Assembly: GCA_002361935.1 (NCBI GenBank)
Contig: DESD01000016.1
Span: 9,017-73,016 of the forward strand
Direction: 5' to 3'
Length of the DNA stretch: 64,000 nt
Source of the DNA: Ruminococcaceae bacterium UBA3323
GTDB taxonomy: Bacteria; Bacillota; Clostridia; Oscillospirales; Acutalibacteraceae
The position numbers and the translations under genes were made by a program. Below the pieces are notes generated by a model. The model was given only the letters and a program-made list of their open reading frames with translations, did not search any database and was not told the origin of the DNA. Positions 27,375 to 35,743 of the stretch are shown here, piece after piece. Numbering within the stretch: position 1 is the stretch's first letter; each line of letters begins with the position of its first letter.

Positions 27375-28373
27375 ATGCATTTGAATACAAATATTTACAA
27401 TGGAAATAATTGTGAAAATGAACGGAAATGTGATTGCGGCGTAACACATATCTGCTGCTGCGCACACGGAATCACAGGTCCAACAGGTGCAACAGGTCCA
27501 ACAGGTGCTACGGGTGCAACAGGTCCCGCCGGCGGTCCGACCGGCCCTGCCGGTGCAACAGGCGCTACTGGTCCAACAGGTTCAACGGGTGCTACAGGTG
27601 TAACGGGAGCAACGGGACCTACGGGTGCCGCAGGAACCAACGGAGCTATGGGTCCAACGGGACCCACCGGCGCTACAGGTGCAAACGGCATAGACGGAAC
27701 AAACGGGGCTATGGGACCTACAGGACCTACAGGCGCTACTGGAGCCACCGGTCCAACCGGCGTAACAGGCGCCACGGGTGCTACCGGTCCTACAGGTCCG
27801 ACGGGTGCTAACGGTGCTACCGGTCCTACAGGCCCAACGGGTGCAACAGGCGCAAACGGTGCTACCGGTCCTACAGGTGCGACAGGCGCAGTGGGTGCAA
27901 CCGGACCAACAGGTATTACCGGTCCGACAGGTCCTACAGGTCCTGAAGGAGATGGTTTAGCAGCATATGGCGGAAAATATAATGATGCACCGCAGACGCT
28001 TAACCTTACACTCGGAGGCACAACAGTTGTTCCGCTTCCTACTAATATGGCATCTTCTAATGTAACCTATACCCCTGCAAACAGCATAACCATTGGCGAA
28101 ACAGGCGTATATGAGATTAATTATTCAAGTAATTTATCAGCAGCTTTAGGAACAACGGTAACAATGGCTGTTCGCCGAAACGGAACAAATATCCCATCAA
28201 CCGTAATTTCAAGACTGCTTTCCGTTGGTGTAAGTTCATTATATAACGGAAGCACGATTGTAAATCTTACAGCAGGCGATGTTATCAGTATGGCACTATC
28301 GGCACTCCTTGCCGTAGGTGTAACTCTTGGGAATGGTGTAAGCGCTACGCTTACTGTTAAAAAAATAGATTAA
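27375..28373 (+). CDS. Collagen-like (BclA-type) surface glycoprotein
   Basis: The 332-residue protein has three parts. A 31-residue N terminus carries Cys13, Cys19, Cys21 and a Cys27-29 cluster. About 53 Gly-X-Y triplets follow (residues 32-191), dominated by GPT and GAT. The C-terminal domain of about 135 residues is rich in beta strands and resembles the trimeric jelly-roll of BclA. Thr in the third triplet position is the usual O-glycan acceptor in such proteins. There is no signal peptide, as expected for exosporium proteins made in the mother cell. The upstream glycosyltransferase and the sporulation genes in the window fit a spore-surface role, which is inferred. SD GGAGG. Confidence 0.9.
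   Translation: MHLNTNIYNGNNCENERKCDCGVTHICCCAHGITGPTGATGPTGATGATGPAGGPTGPAGATGATGPTGSTGATGVTGATGPTGAAGTNGAMGPTGPTGATGANGIDGTNGAMGPTGPTGATGATGPTGVTGATGATGPTGPTGANGATGPTGPTGATGANGATGPTGATGAVGATGPTGITGPTGPTGPEGDGLAAYGGKYNDAPQTLNLTLGGTTVVPLPTNMASSNVTYTPANSITIGETGVYEINYSSNLSAALGTTVTMAVRRNGTNIPSTVISRLLSVGVSSLYNGSTIVNLTAGDVISMALSALLAVGVTLGNGVSATLTVKKID
27468..27947 (+). repeat. Collagen-type triplet repeat region
   Basis: Degenerate 9-base units encode Gly-Pro-Thr and Gly-Ala-Thr. One extra Gly breaks the register after the seventh triplet (GPAGGPT). This stretch is GC-richer than its flanks and is prone to length change. Confidence 0.9.
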
Positions 28374-28380
28374 TACAAAA

Positions 28381-28419
28381 AAGCTGTATGCGTGCTATAC
28401 TCATACAGCTTAATTTTTT
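28381..28419 (+). terminator. Terminator of the collagen-like gene
   Basis: AAGCTGTATG pairs with CATACAGCTT (28402-28411) and is followed by a run of six T. Confidence 0.88.
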
Positions 28420-28450
28420 AACAGATAATCCTTTATAATCTACTTAATGC

Positions 28451-28477
28451 AAAAAAGTATCCCCAAATCGAGGATAC
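28451..28477 (-). terminator. Terminator of the small 28.5-kb gene
   Basis: On the - strand, GTATCCTC, loop GATTT, GGGGATAC, then six T. An outer 10-bp inverted repeat (28443-28452 with 28503-28512) also encloses it and overlaps both the stop codon of the small frame and the T-run. Confidence 0.75.
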
Positions 28478-28507
28478 ATATACTTCATATTCACACTATG
28501 GATTGCA

Positions 28508-28564
28508 TTAAGATACTAAATGCGAGCAAATGATATCCTCAAAAGAGTTTATTAATTTTATCAT
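28508..28564 (-). CDS. Candidate 18-residue peptide gene
   Basis: An ATG frame encodes MIKLINSFEDIICSHLVS and ends in TAA. It has everything a short gene needs: SD AGGTGA (28570-28575) five bases before the ATG, a promoter (-35 TTGACT, extended -10 TGTTAATAG) giving an untranslated leader of about 18 bases, and a terminator with six T 30 bases past the stop. The product is amphipathic with one Cys; I recognise no family. It could be a signalling or regulatory peptide, or the RNA of about 130 nt itself may be functional. It lies in the otherwise empty stretch between the collagen-like gene and tmRNA. Confidence 0.5.
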   Translation of the reverse strand: MIKLINSFEDIICSHLVS

Positions 28565-28589
28565 ATTACTCACCTGCCTTTTTTATATT

Positions 28590-28618
28590 CTATTAACATA
28601 CTGCATTTAAAAAGTCAA
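28590..28618 (-). promoter_or_regulatory. Promoter of the small 28.5-kb gene
   Basis: On the - strand, -35 TTGACT (28613-28618), 17-nt spacer, -10 TAATAG (28590-28595) preceded by an extended TGT. The remaining bases to the tmRNA terminator (28619-28668) hold nothing recognisable. Confidence 0.5.
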
Positions 28619-28668
28619 TTTCGGAAAAGATACCATATAACAGCGTTTTCGATTACATTTTATCATAA

Positions 28669-28695
28669 TAAAAAAGCACCAAAAATGGTGCTTTT
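28669..28695 (-). terminator. Terminator of tmRNA
   Basis: AAAAGCACC pairs with GGTGCTTTT over a short A-rich loop, with a T-run on the - strand, seven bases beyond the tmRNA 3' end. Confidence 0.85.
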
Positions 28696-28701
28696 CTATT
28701 A

Positions 28702-29054
28702 TGGTGGAGATGGCGGTAATCGAAACCGCGTCCTAAAGCATATCCTCAAGGCTTTCTTCGTGTACAGTTTGTTCTTTAAGTTATCCCCTCACAAAACGGC
28801 AGCAAACAGCCTTTTTGCTACGGTAGGCTCTTATACCTGATGAAAGCCGAGCCAATCTTTCATTCATGTTCGCCACTAAGTCGACGCCTTATTCAGAGCC
28901 GTGGCACTCACTGATAAGACGAAAGCTGCAATCAGGCAGCTAAAGCTACTGAATTATTTTTGTCAGTTAATTTTAAAGTGTTACTTTTAAAGCGGTGCAA
29001 CTCCGCTACACGCTTACCAAGATTCCCTGCCCCAGTCGAAATCCTTTCATCCCC
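28702..29054 (-). ncRNA. ssrA: Transfer-messenger RNA (tmRNA)
   Basis: The 5' end GGGGATGAAAGGATTTCGAC and the 3' end CCGCCATCTCCACCA form the tRNA-like half, with a seven-pair acceptor stem including one G-U, a TTCGATT T-loop and an encoded CCA. The tag frame at 28932-28964 reads DKNNSVALAA then TGA, so the full tag would be Ala plus these ten residues; the ALAA end is the protease signal. The start of the tag is inferred from the usual ten-codon length. It works with SmpB, encoded just upstream, to rescue stalled ribosomes. The length of 353 nt is normal. Confidence 0.96.
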
Positions 29055-29082
29055 ATATTTAATTACACGCAAAAAAAATGTT

Positions 29083-29547
29083 TTAATATCGTTCCTTCAA
29101 AGCCCTGTCTATCGTTCTTTCAGCATCTCTTTTGGCGGCAACCTCACGTTTATCATGAAGCTTTTTGCCCTTGCAAAGCCCGATTTCAAGCTTTGCCCTG
29201 CCATTCTTAATATAAAGCTGAAGCGGAACAATACTTAAGCCCTGCTGCTGGCTTTGGCCAAACAGCTTCATAATTTCCTTTTTATGAAGCAGAAGCCTTT
29301 TCTTTCTCATCGGATCCCTATTAAAAATATTGCCCTGCTCATATGGTGAAATATGCATACCGATTGCAAACATTTCCCCATTATCAACACTGCAGAAGGA
29401 ATCCTTTAAATTAACTCTGCCGTTTCGGATGGATTTAATCTCTGTTCCGTAAAGCTCAATACCCGCTTCATAGGTTTCAAGAACAAAATAATCGTGATAA
29501 GCTTTTTTATTTCTTGCGATTACCTGTTCTGTTTCCTTTTTATCCAA
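29083..29547 (-). CDS. smpB: SsrA-binding protein SmpB
   Basis: The 154-residue tmRNA partner has the OB-fold signature: [34 protein letters not shown], and a basic C-terminal tail ([15 protein letters not shown]) that enters the ribosomal A site. I chose TTG 29547, eight bases after AAGGAG. A GTG at 29556 would overlap the ribosome binding site. Its stop is 28 bases before the tmRNA 5' end, so protein and RNA are encoded side by side. Confidence 0.95.
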   Translation of the reverse strand: MDKKETEQVIARNKKAYHDYFVLETYEAGIELYGTEIKSIRNGRVNLKDSFCSVDNGEMFAIGMHISPYEQGNIFNRDPMRKKRLLLHKKEIMKLFGQSQQQGLSIVPLQLYIKNGRAKLEIGLCKGKKLHDKREVAAKRDAERTIDRALKERY

Positions 29548-29636
29548 GCCTATCACTCCTTTTTACCGAGCAACGAAAAAAGCTGTTATAATATGGTTCA
29601 GCCGATTGTTTTTCATTGCATCATTTTAAATCTTAG

Positions 29637-30236
29637 TTAAATAAGACTTCTTCCCTCAATTGCTCTTGAAAGGGTAACCTCATCTGCATATTCAAGATCA
29701 CCGCCGACAGGAACACCATAGGCAAGCCTTGAAACAGCTATACCCATCGGCTTAAGCAAGCGGCTGATATACATCGCAGTTGCTTCACCCTCAACAGTAG
29801 GGTTTGTTGCCATAATAACCTCTTTCACCTCGCCGTCTGAAAGGCGGGCAAGAAGCTCTTTAATTCTTATCTGATCCGGGCCTTTATTCTCCATAGGCGA
29901 AATTGCGCCATGCAGAACATGATATGTTCCCTTAATAATATGTGTTCTTTCGATTGCCATAACATCACGCGGATCTTCAACAACACAGATTTCGCTTTTA
30001 TCTCTTTTTTCATTTTTACAGATAGAGCACAAATCATCATCCGCAAGGTTACAGCAGATTTTACATTGCTTGATTTTTGTGTGGGCATCTGTTATTGCCG
30101 TTGCAAAAGCATTTGCCTCTTCATCACTTAAACCAAGCACATAATACGCCATTCGCTGAGCAGATTTATGCCCTATGCCCTGCATTCTCTCAAACTGATC
30201 TATCAAATTCTGAAGAGGCGCCAAATTATAAGCCAT
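29637..30236 (-). CDS. recR: Recombination mediator RecR
   Basis: The 199-residue protein has an N-terminal helix-hairpin-helix (FERMQGIGHKSAQRMAYY), a four-Cys zinc finger (CKICCNLADDDLCSIC), and a Toprim domain (ICVVEDPRDVMAIE through GGDLEYADEVTL). With RecF and RecO it loads RecA on gapped DNA. Length is normal. It lies last in dnaX-ybaB-recR, the common bacterial order. Confidence 0.96.
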   Translation of the reverse strand: MAYNLAPLQNLIDQFERMQGIGHKSAQRMAYYVLGLSDEEANAFATAITDAHTKIKQCKICCNLADDDLCSICKNEKRDKSEICVVEDPRDVMAIERTHIIKGTYHVLHGAISPMENKGPDQIRIKELLARLSDGEVKEVIMATNPTVEGEATAMYISRLLKPMGIAVSRLAYGVPVGGDLEYADEVTLSRAIEGRSLI

Positions 30237-30255
30237 AGCTACTCCTTAATGCTTT

Positions 30256-30600
30256 TTAAAGTCCCGGGATATTCAATCCGCCTGTAACAGACTGAAGCTC
30301 ACGTTCTGATTCTTCCTCAATCTGGCGCATAGCTTCATTGAGCGCAGCAACAAGCATATCTTCCAGCATTTCTACATCTTCAGGATCAACAACTTCGGGA
30401 TTTATGCCAATAGCCTTAATCTCATGCTTTCCTGTTACGGTAACCTCTACCATACCGCCGCCGGATGAAACAATATATTCCTTTTCTGCAAGCTCAGCCT
30501 GCTTCTTTTCAATATTTTCCTGCATTTTCTGCGCCTGTCTGAGCATATTCTGCATATTCTGCGGGCCTCCGCCCATTCCCTGTGGAAGTCTTGCCTTCAT
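30256..30600 (-). CDS. ybaB: YbaB/EbfC family nucleoid-associated protein
   Basis: The 114-residue protein has a Met/Gln-rich N-terminal helix (NMQNMLRQAQKMQENI) and the conserved core YIVSSGGGMVEVTVTGKHEI with DPEDVEMLEDMLVAALNEA. These dimers bind DNA and help organise the nucleoid. It sits 23 bases after dnaX and 19 bases before recR. Confidence 0.93.
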   Translation of the reverse strand: MKARLPQGMGGGPQNMQNMLRQAQKMQENIEKKQAELAEKEYIVSSGGGMVEVTVTGKHEIKAIGINPEVVDPEDVEMLEDMLVAALNEAMRQIEEESERELQSVTGGLNIPGL

Positions 30601-30623
30601 ATTTCTTCTCCTTTATTTTAAAT

Positions 30624-32357
30624 TTATTCAATATTTACATTAATATTGCCCTGTGCTTTGGAAATTAAATCTTCAAGAGGGTCTTTTTTTTCATTTTTCT
30701 CTTCGCTGTTTCTAAAAATTCCAAGCTTATACCGCTTGCCCGTAACATCAAAAACAGCCTGCCTGATTGCTTTTTTATGCGTTGGCATAGCTATAAACTG
30801 CTTAAGCATCGGATTCGAGCTTTCAAAAAGAAAATACTCTCCCCTTATATATGCTGTTGCACCATTTAAAATACCATAAATTCCGATATCGGTTTTATAG
30901 ATAATTTCCATAAATTCAGCCCATTCGGCAAATTCTGTCTGAACAATCTCCTGCTGTGGTTCAGGTACCGTTTCAGCAGGCGGTTCCTGAACAGGAGGTG
31001 CCTCTGCCGTAACTTCATCAAACGGCGGCTCAAACGCAATTTCAGGTTTTAAAGCTTCGTTGCTTTCAACCGGCTTTTCAATATCAAAGTTTTCCTGCTT
31101 CTCTGCCCTTTCCTTTTCGGAAGAAACAGACTGAACCTGTGGTATACTTTCAGCCTTCGTCTGTTCAGAACTTACAACCGTTTTAACAGGCTGTGACGGA
31201 GATAGGCTTACTCCGTTTTTAACCGCTCTTTCAAGAGATGCAATTCTGTCCAGAACAGCCTCCGGCGAAGAATCAAGCTTTGGCTGACACAGCTTTACAA
31301 AGCACATTTCCATTTCAATACGGGCATTTGCTCCGCCTTTAATAACCGTTAAAGTATTCTGAAATAAATCCAAGGCAAAAATAACCTTTGCAAGCGTAAA
31401 GCTTTCCGTGCTTTTTACAATTGTATCATATTCATCATCGGTACAGATAATAAGTTCTCTGCTTTTCTTAACAGTTTTAACAATAAGAAAATTTCTGAAA
31501 TGATTGATCATTTCAACGCAAAGACGCTCCATATCATAGCTGTTCTGATGCAGCCTGCTGATAACATTCAACGCATCACCGCTGCTTTGATTGCAAACGG
31601 CGTCCGAAAGCTCATACAATGCTTCCCTGCCCGCAATTCCGGCAACCTCGGAAACAAGCCTTGAATCAATACGTCTGCCTCTGCCTGCACACTGATCAAG
31701 AATAGAGAGCGCATCTCGCATTCCGCCGTCTGCAATACGGGAGATAAGGATTGCCGCATCATCATCAAGCTGCATATTTTCAAATCCTGCAACTTCCTTT
31801 AGCCTTAAGGCCATTGTTTCAGGCTGAATACGCTTGAAATCAAAGCGCTGGCATCGGGAAAGGATGGTTGCAGGCAGCATATGCACCTCTGTTGTTGCAA
31901 GAATAAAGATAACATGCTCGGGCGGCTCTTCAAGCGTTTTTAAAAGCGCATTAAACGCTCCCTTGGAAAGCATATGAACCTCATCAATAATATAAACACG
32001 GTATCTGCCCCTGGTTGGAGTATAATTGGCTTCCTCCCTTAAATCACGGATGTTATCAACACCGTTGTTTGAAGCGGCATCTATTTCAACAACATCATAA
32101 ATGCTGCCGCTGTCAAGACCTTTGCAGACCTCACAGACATTGCAGGGCTCGCCGTTTTCGTTATGTTCGCAGTTTACAGCCTTTGCAAGAATTTTAGCAC
32201 AGGTGGTTTTACCTGTTCCTCTTGACCCTGTAAAAAGATAAGCATGGGATATTCTGTTTTCTTTAATTTCATTAATCAGTGTTGATGTAACATGCTCCTG
32301 CCCGTATACATCCGAAAACACTTTAGGCCGATATTTTCGATATAAAACCTGATACAT
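30624..32357 (-). CDS. dnaX: DNA polymerase III subunit gamma/tau
   Basis: The 577-residue clamp-loader ATPase has MYQVLYRKYRP at the N terminus, Walker A GSRGTGKTT, a four-Cys zinc site (CEHNENGEPCNVCEVC), Walker B DEVHMLS with ALLKTLEEPP, and sensor SRCQRF. A Glu/Pro/Val-rich linker (about 390-480) and a C-terminal tau-like domain follow. I chose ATG 32357; the in-frame GTG at 32366 would cover the ribosome binding site. It heads the dnaX-ybaB-recR operon, directly downstream of the SRP RNA gene. Confidence 0.95.
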   Translation of the reverse strand: MYQVLYRKYRPKVFSDVYGQEHVTSTLINEIKENRISHAYLFTGSRGTGKTTCAKILAKAVNCEHNENGEPCNVCEVCKGLDSGSIYDVVEIDAASNNGVDNIRDLREEANYTPTRGRYRVYIIDEVHMLSKGAFNALLKTLEEPPEHVIFILATTEVHMLPATILSRCQRFDFKRIQPETMALRLKEVAGFENMQLDDDAAILISRIADGGMRDALSILDQCAGRGRRIDSRLVSEVAGIAGREALYELSDAVCNQSSGDALNVISRLHQNSYDMERLCVEMINHFRNFLIVKTVKKSRELIICTDDEYDTIVKSTESFTLAKVIFALDLFQNTLTVIKGGANARIEMEMCFVKLCQPKLDSSPEAVLDRIASLERAVKNGVSLSPSQPVKTVVSSEQTKAESIPQVQSVSSEKERAEKQENFDIEKPVESNEALKPEIAFEPPFDEVTAEAPPVQEPPAETVPEPQQEIVQTEFAEWAEFMEIIYKTDIGIYGILNGATAYIRGEYFLFESSNPMLKQFIAMPTHKKAIRQAVFDVTGKRYKLGIFRNSEEKNEKKDPLEDLISKAQGNINVNIE

Positions 32358-32387
32358 AATTCCCACCGCCTTTTAAACAAAAAAATG

Positions 32388-32526
32388 CAGTTGCATTCTT
32401 AACGTAACGTACAGACTTGTCTGCGGCGCACAGAATAATCCACTTATTGCTGCTCGGTTCCCCGCCTGACAAGGTTCGTAGCATCCCGTCGCACAGGGCC
32501 CATACGCTACGCTAAAAATGCAACCG
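32388..32526 (-). ncRNA. ffs: Bacterial signal recognition particle RNA (4.5S type)
   Basis: On the - strand a long terminal stem (GTTGCATTTTTAGCGTAGCG with its complement near 32390-32411) closes the molecule. The conserved helix 8 region GTCAGGCGGGGAACCGAGCAGC, with a GGAA tetraloop, is followed by the AATAAGTGGAT...TCTGTGCG segment. It binds Ffh for membrane targeting. The gene lies upstream of dnaX as in many Firmicutes. The ends are estimated from the pairing. Confidence 0.88.
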
Positions 32527-32653
32527 CTTATACTAATGATAATATTATAATAACCACAATCTGTTTCCGAAATCGGAAATTCGGGCAGATTGGTGAATGC
32601 CTTGATATATTTTTCTCCGCTCTGCGATAGATTAGATATATTATAAACTATTT

Positions 32654-33154
32654 TTACTCTGAAATCAATACCTTTTCTATTTCAGCAAAATAGATATAAT
32701 GCATATCGTTATCACTATACCATTTTTCCTTGATATCCGTATCAATAAAGCCTTTTTCATCAAGAAGCTGACAGGCCATTTTTCTGCATATCAAAACAAT
32801 TTTTGCTTCCTTGAAATAAGGCGCATTTTCCGTATAAACAGGCGTAAGCCCCGTTTCCTTTATCTTATCATAATCTCTTCCGCTTTTCGAGCCGCAAAAT
32901 TTTAAAGCATCCCTGCTTTCATCCTTCATGAAGCAAAGTGAAAAATGTGTTTCGTTATCCACTAATCCCTTGGTATATCTGCTTTCACGAACATAAACCG
33001 TTGCCGTATCCTTGCCCCAAAGCTCACCGATACCTCCCCATGATACTGTCATGGGATTGCAGCCTTCACCATCCCTTGCAGTAAGAAGCGCCCAATCATT
33101 TGCAATCAGCCTTACTGCATTTTCCTTTATCTCTCTTACATTTATTTCTTTCAT
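32654..33154 (-). CDS. Flavin reductase-like (FMN-binding split-barrel) protein
   Basis: The 166-residue protein matches the flavin reductase-like domain: NPMTVSWGGIGELWGKDTATVYV, the phosphate-binding segment RESRYTKGLVD, and FSLCFM. It probably binds FMN. Whether it reduces flavin or acts as a flavin carrier is unknown. I chose ATG 33154 after AGAGGTG; the GTG at 33163 overlaps that site. A promoter (TTGATT at 33195-33200, 16-nt spacer, TATAAT at 33173-33178) lies just upstream on the - strand, so it is monocistronic. Confidence 0.85.
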   Translation of the reverse strand: MKEINVREIKENAVRLIANDWALLTARDGEGCNPMTVSWGGIGELWGKDTATVYVRESRYTKGLVDNETHFSLCFMKDESRDALKFCGSKSGRDYDKIKETGLTPVYTENAPYFKEAKIVLICRKMACQLLDEKGFIDTDIKEKWYSDNDMHYIYFAEIEKVLISE

Positions 33155-33223
33155 ATATAACACCTCTTTAATATTATATTAAACCAACATTTAAAATCAA
33201 CCAAAAGCATTTTTCAAATATAA

Positions 33224-33250
33224 AAAGCGGGACGATGCGGGCACCGTCCC
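33224..33250 (-). terminator. Terminator of the lemA-DUF2207 operon
   Basis: GGGACGATGC pairs with GCACCGTCCC through one wobble pair, followed by a T-run on the - strand. Confidence 0.75.
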
Positions 33251-33298
33251 CTACAAATATTTATAAATTATATACCTTCGGATAATGATTTAAAGAAC

Positions 33299-35032
33299 TT
33301 ACCAGCTTCCGCCGCCGCCACCGCCGGAACCGCCGCCTGCGAAACCGCCACCGCCGCCCGAAAAGCTTCCGCCTGACGAGCTTTGAGGTGCAGATGTCAT
33401 AGATGCTGCGGCTGAATTATAAGTGCTGTTCATAAAATGCCAGAACATCATTCTGTCAAATGCCGAACCGCCGTACCACTGAGGAGGTTCAAGGGCAATA
33501 CTTTCAAAATTCTTTGTCCATTTATCCGACACACCCAACACATATGCATAAGGAAGAATATCATAATAATATTCAGGATTTTCATCTACAAGAGTTTCAA
33601 GCCTTTCCTTTTCGGCAGTTTCAAGGAATTTTTTAAAGCCCATTATTCTTTGAAGATATTCATGCCCCTTATCTGTTCTTCTTCTGATAAAGAAGGAGAA
33701 CACAAGCGAAACAATTGCTGTTATGATTCCTGCAGCAAGTGCAATGGTTTTTTCACTGCCGCCGATTGTTCCCGAATGAATAAAGCAGGCTGCTATGCCG
33801 CTTGCAACGGAAAGCAAAACGCCAAGCACAACAAACCTCTGGGATTTCACATCGAAAACCAACTTTCTGTTTTCAGCGGTATTAACCATATCCGTTATTT
33901 TTTCTATAGTTTTATAAAACTTATTCTGCAGGTCCTTTGAAGTTACGCTTGTTTTATTTTTAAACAAGCCGTTAAAGAAAACATGTTTGCACTTGTCATG
34001 CCCATTATATGTCTGTTTAACACGCTCAATTACAAAATCTGTTTTTAAGCCGATAAGCTTTTTCTGCTCGGTCTGATTGATTTTGATATAGCCCTCATTT
34101 GCAAGCTCTATCATAAGCGGAATCGTATCTCTGCCTGTAATCATGCCGTTTTTCCAAAAAGCAACATCAAGACTGCTCATATGATCCGGAGGGTAGAATT
34201 CAACCACCTCTATAACCTTTTTATCTCTGCCGAATTTAAACCAAAGAACAAAAACAGCTATCAGAACAGCCAACGGAATAAACACCATTGCTGCCAGCCT
34301 TGCATAATAAGCTGCCATATTAAAATAGAAGTATCCCTCGGGAAGTTCAAGCCTTAAGGTTAATGCCTCATATGGTTCCAATTCCTTTGTTACCTTGCCG
34401 CTGATTTCATTTCCGACAACTTCATACTGTATTGTATCCGTGCCGACAGTGCCGTAAGCCCCTGTTGAAAGGCCAAGCTTTTTTGCATCAAATTCCTTTG
34501 GCATAGAAACATTAAAGGTTACTTTATCAATATACGTATCCCATTCGGAACCGATAATATTGAAGTAAAGTTCATCAAAGCCCTCACCGATATCCCTGCC
34601 CATAACATAGGAATAAGATATGGAATAGTCGTGCGGTCCAAGAACCGTTCTGTCCTCATCACCTATCTGAACAACATAGTAATTTCCTTCTGTATACGTG
34701 TCATAATTATCACTCACGGAAACATTTTTTATCTTTGCTTCAGTAACACCTGTTGATCCGTCTGCCCGTTCAACATAATTCGCAGTTGGAATTTTCCTGA
34801 AAATTCCATGCTTCTCAACATTGAAATATGCAGAAATATTTTCAGTTATTTCAAGCGTATTGTTTTCAAGAACGTTTATGGAAACATCATAACTTTCAAA
34901 ATAATAATCTTTATAAGGATGCTTTTTGCCGCCGTAAAGATTAGCAAAATCATCGGCAAAAGCCGGAACGGTAGCGGAAACCAGAAGCAAAAGCACAGAT
35001 ATAAAAAGCAATATCCTATTAACGGATTTCAT
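33299..35032 (-). CDS. DUF2207 domain membrane protein
   Basis: The 577-residue protein has a signal peptide (about 1-26, ending near AFA), an extracytoplasmic beta-rich DUF2207 domain (about 40-240), and a membrane segment around 245-270. A cytoplasmic region with two further membrane segments (about 395-445) follows, and the extreme C terminus is a Gly/Ser tail (GGSFSGGGGGFAGGG...SW). This tail and its partnership with lemA are typical of the family, whose role is unknown. It overlaps lemA by one base (TAATG), which indicates translational coupling. Confidence 0.88.
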   Translation of the reverse strand: MKSVNRILLFISVLLLLVSATVPAFADDFANLYGGKKHPYKDYYFESYDVSINVLENNTLEITENISAYFNVEKHGIFRKIPTANYVERADGSTGVTEAKIKNVSVSDNYDTYTEGNYYVVQIGDEDRTVLGPHDYSISYSYVMGRDIGEGFDELYFNIIGSEWDTYIDKVTFNVSMPKEFDAKKLGLSTGAYGTVGTDTIQYEVVGNEISGKVTKELEPYEALTLRLELPEGYFYFNMAAYYARLAAMVFIPLAVLIAVFVLWFKFGRDKKVIEVVEFYPPDHMSSLDVAFWKNGMITGRDTIPLMIELANEGYIKINQTEQKKLIGLKTDFVIERVKQTYNGHDKCKHVFFNGLFKNKTSVTSKDLQNKFYKTIEKITDMVNTAENRKLVFDVKSQRFVVLGVLLSVASGIAACFIHSGTIGGSEKTIALAAGIITAIVSLVFSFFIRRRTDKGHEYLQRIMGFKKFLETAEKERLETLVDENPEYYYDILPYAYVLGVSDKWTKNFESIALEPPQWYGGSAFDRMMFWHFMNSTYNSAAASMTSAPQSSSGGSFSGGGGGFAGGGSGGGGGGSW

Positions 35033-35601
35033 TAGAATTCCACCTTTACAGCTTCTCTTTCAGCAGTATTTTCAATGGCAAACATCTGCTTTGCTTTAAA
35101 ATGAAACATAGATGCAATTATGCTGGACGGAAACATCTGAACCTTATTATTATAAAGCTTAACAACTGCATTATAGAATTTTCTTGCATTTGCAATATCA
35201 TTTTCCGTGCTGTTAAGCTGATTCTGAAGATTCATAAAATTCTGATTTGCTTTTAAATCCGGATACTGCTCCGCAACAACATTGATGCTTGCTATGCCCC
35301 TTGAAATTTCCTTGTTTGCTTCAATTTTTTCTTCATCGGACAAATTGTTATATCCGCCGTTTCTTACAGCAATAACCTTTTCAAGTGTTTCAGCCTCGTG
35401 CTTTGCATAGCCCTTAACCGTTGAAACAAGATTGGGGATTAAATCCCAGCGCTTTTTAAGATAAACATCCATTGTTGCAAAAGCCTCATCAACAGAGTTC
35501 CTTTTTCTGATCAGTGCGTTATAGGTTGCTCCGATATAAATTGCAATAAGCAACAGAACAGCAACAATAACAACAGCAATAATAATATGTTCCATAATCA
35601 T
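35032..35601 (-). CDS. lemA: LemA family protein
   Basis: The 189-residue protein has one N-terminal membrane helix (about 5-23, positively flanked outside) and the long-helix LemA core: RKRNSVDEAFATMDVYLKKRWDLIPNLVSTVKGYAKHE, AVRNG, and NARKFYNAVVKLYN...FPSSIIA. Its function is unknown. An ATG six bases further in (35595) is better spaced from AAAGGA, so the protein may be two residues shorter. It forms an operon with the DUF2207 gene, a widespread pairing. Confidence 0.92.
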   Translation of the reverse strand: MIMEHIIIAVVIVAVLLLIAIYIGATYNALIRKRNSVDEAFATMDVYLKKRWDLIPNLVSTVKGYAKHEAETLEKVIAVRNGGYNNLSDEEKIEANKEISRGIASINVVAEQYPDLKANQNFMNLQNQLNSTENDIANARKFYNAVVKLYNNKVQMFPSSIIASMFHFKAKQMFAIENTAEREAVKVEF

Positions 35602-35622
35602 TTTCCTTTCTTATTTAAAACT

Positions 35623-35659
35623 ATGATAATATTTTATCATACTGCAATATAATAAACAA
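35623..35659 (-). promoter_or_regulatory. lemA promoter with overlapping dyad
   Basis: On the - strand, -35 TTGTTT (35654-35659), 17-nt spacer, -10 TAAAAT (35631-35636). A perfect ATGATAA-N4-TTATCAT inverted repeat (35623-35640) covers the -10 and start site, as a repressor site would. Confidence 0.45.
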
Positions 35660-35743
35660 TATTTTTTCATCAGGAATTTAAGGATTCATCTCAAAACATC
35701 CGAAACACGATATCTTAAACACACCGTTGCATGAAACAAAAAC

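Noticed and set aside
27395..28021. A 208-codon - strand frame antisense to the collagen-like gene, with Gly/Ala/Val/Pro periodicity
   Set aside because: It is the mirror image of the GPT/GAT triplet DNA. It has no ribosome binding site, and its composition is dictated by the repeats on the other strand.
28444..28488. A second tiny frame (MKYMYPRFGDTFLH) on the - strand in the 28.5-kb small transcript
   Set aside because: No ribosome binding site precedes it and it runs through the terminator stem and T-run, so it would not be translated from most transcripts.
30660..30700. Run of eight A near the 3' end of dnaX as a tau/gamma frameshift site
   Set aside because: It lies within the last 20 or so codons, so slippage could not create a gamma-like product lacking the C-terminal domain.
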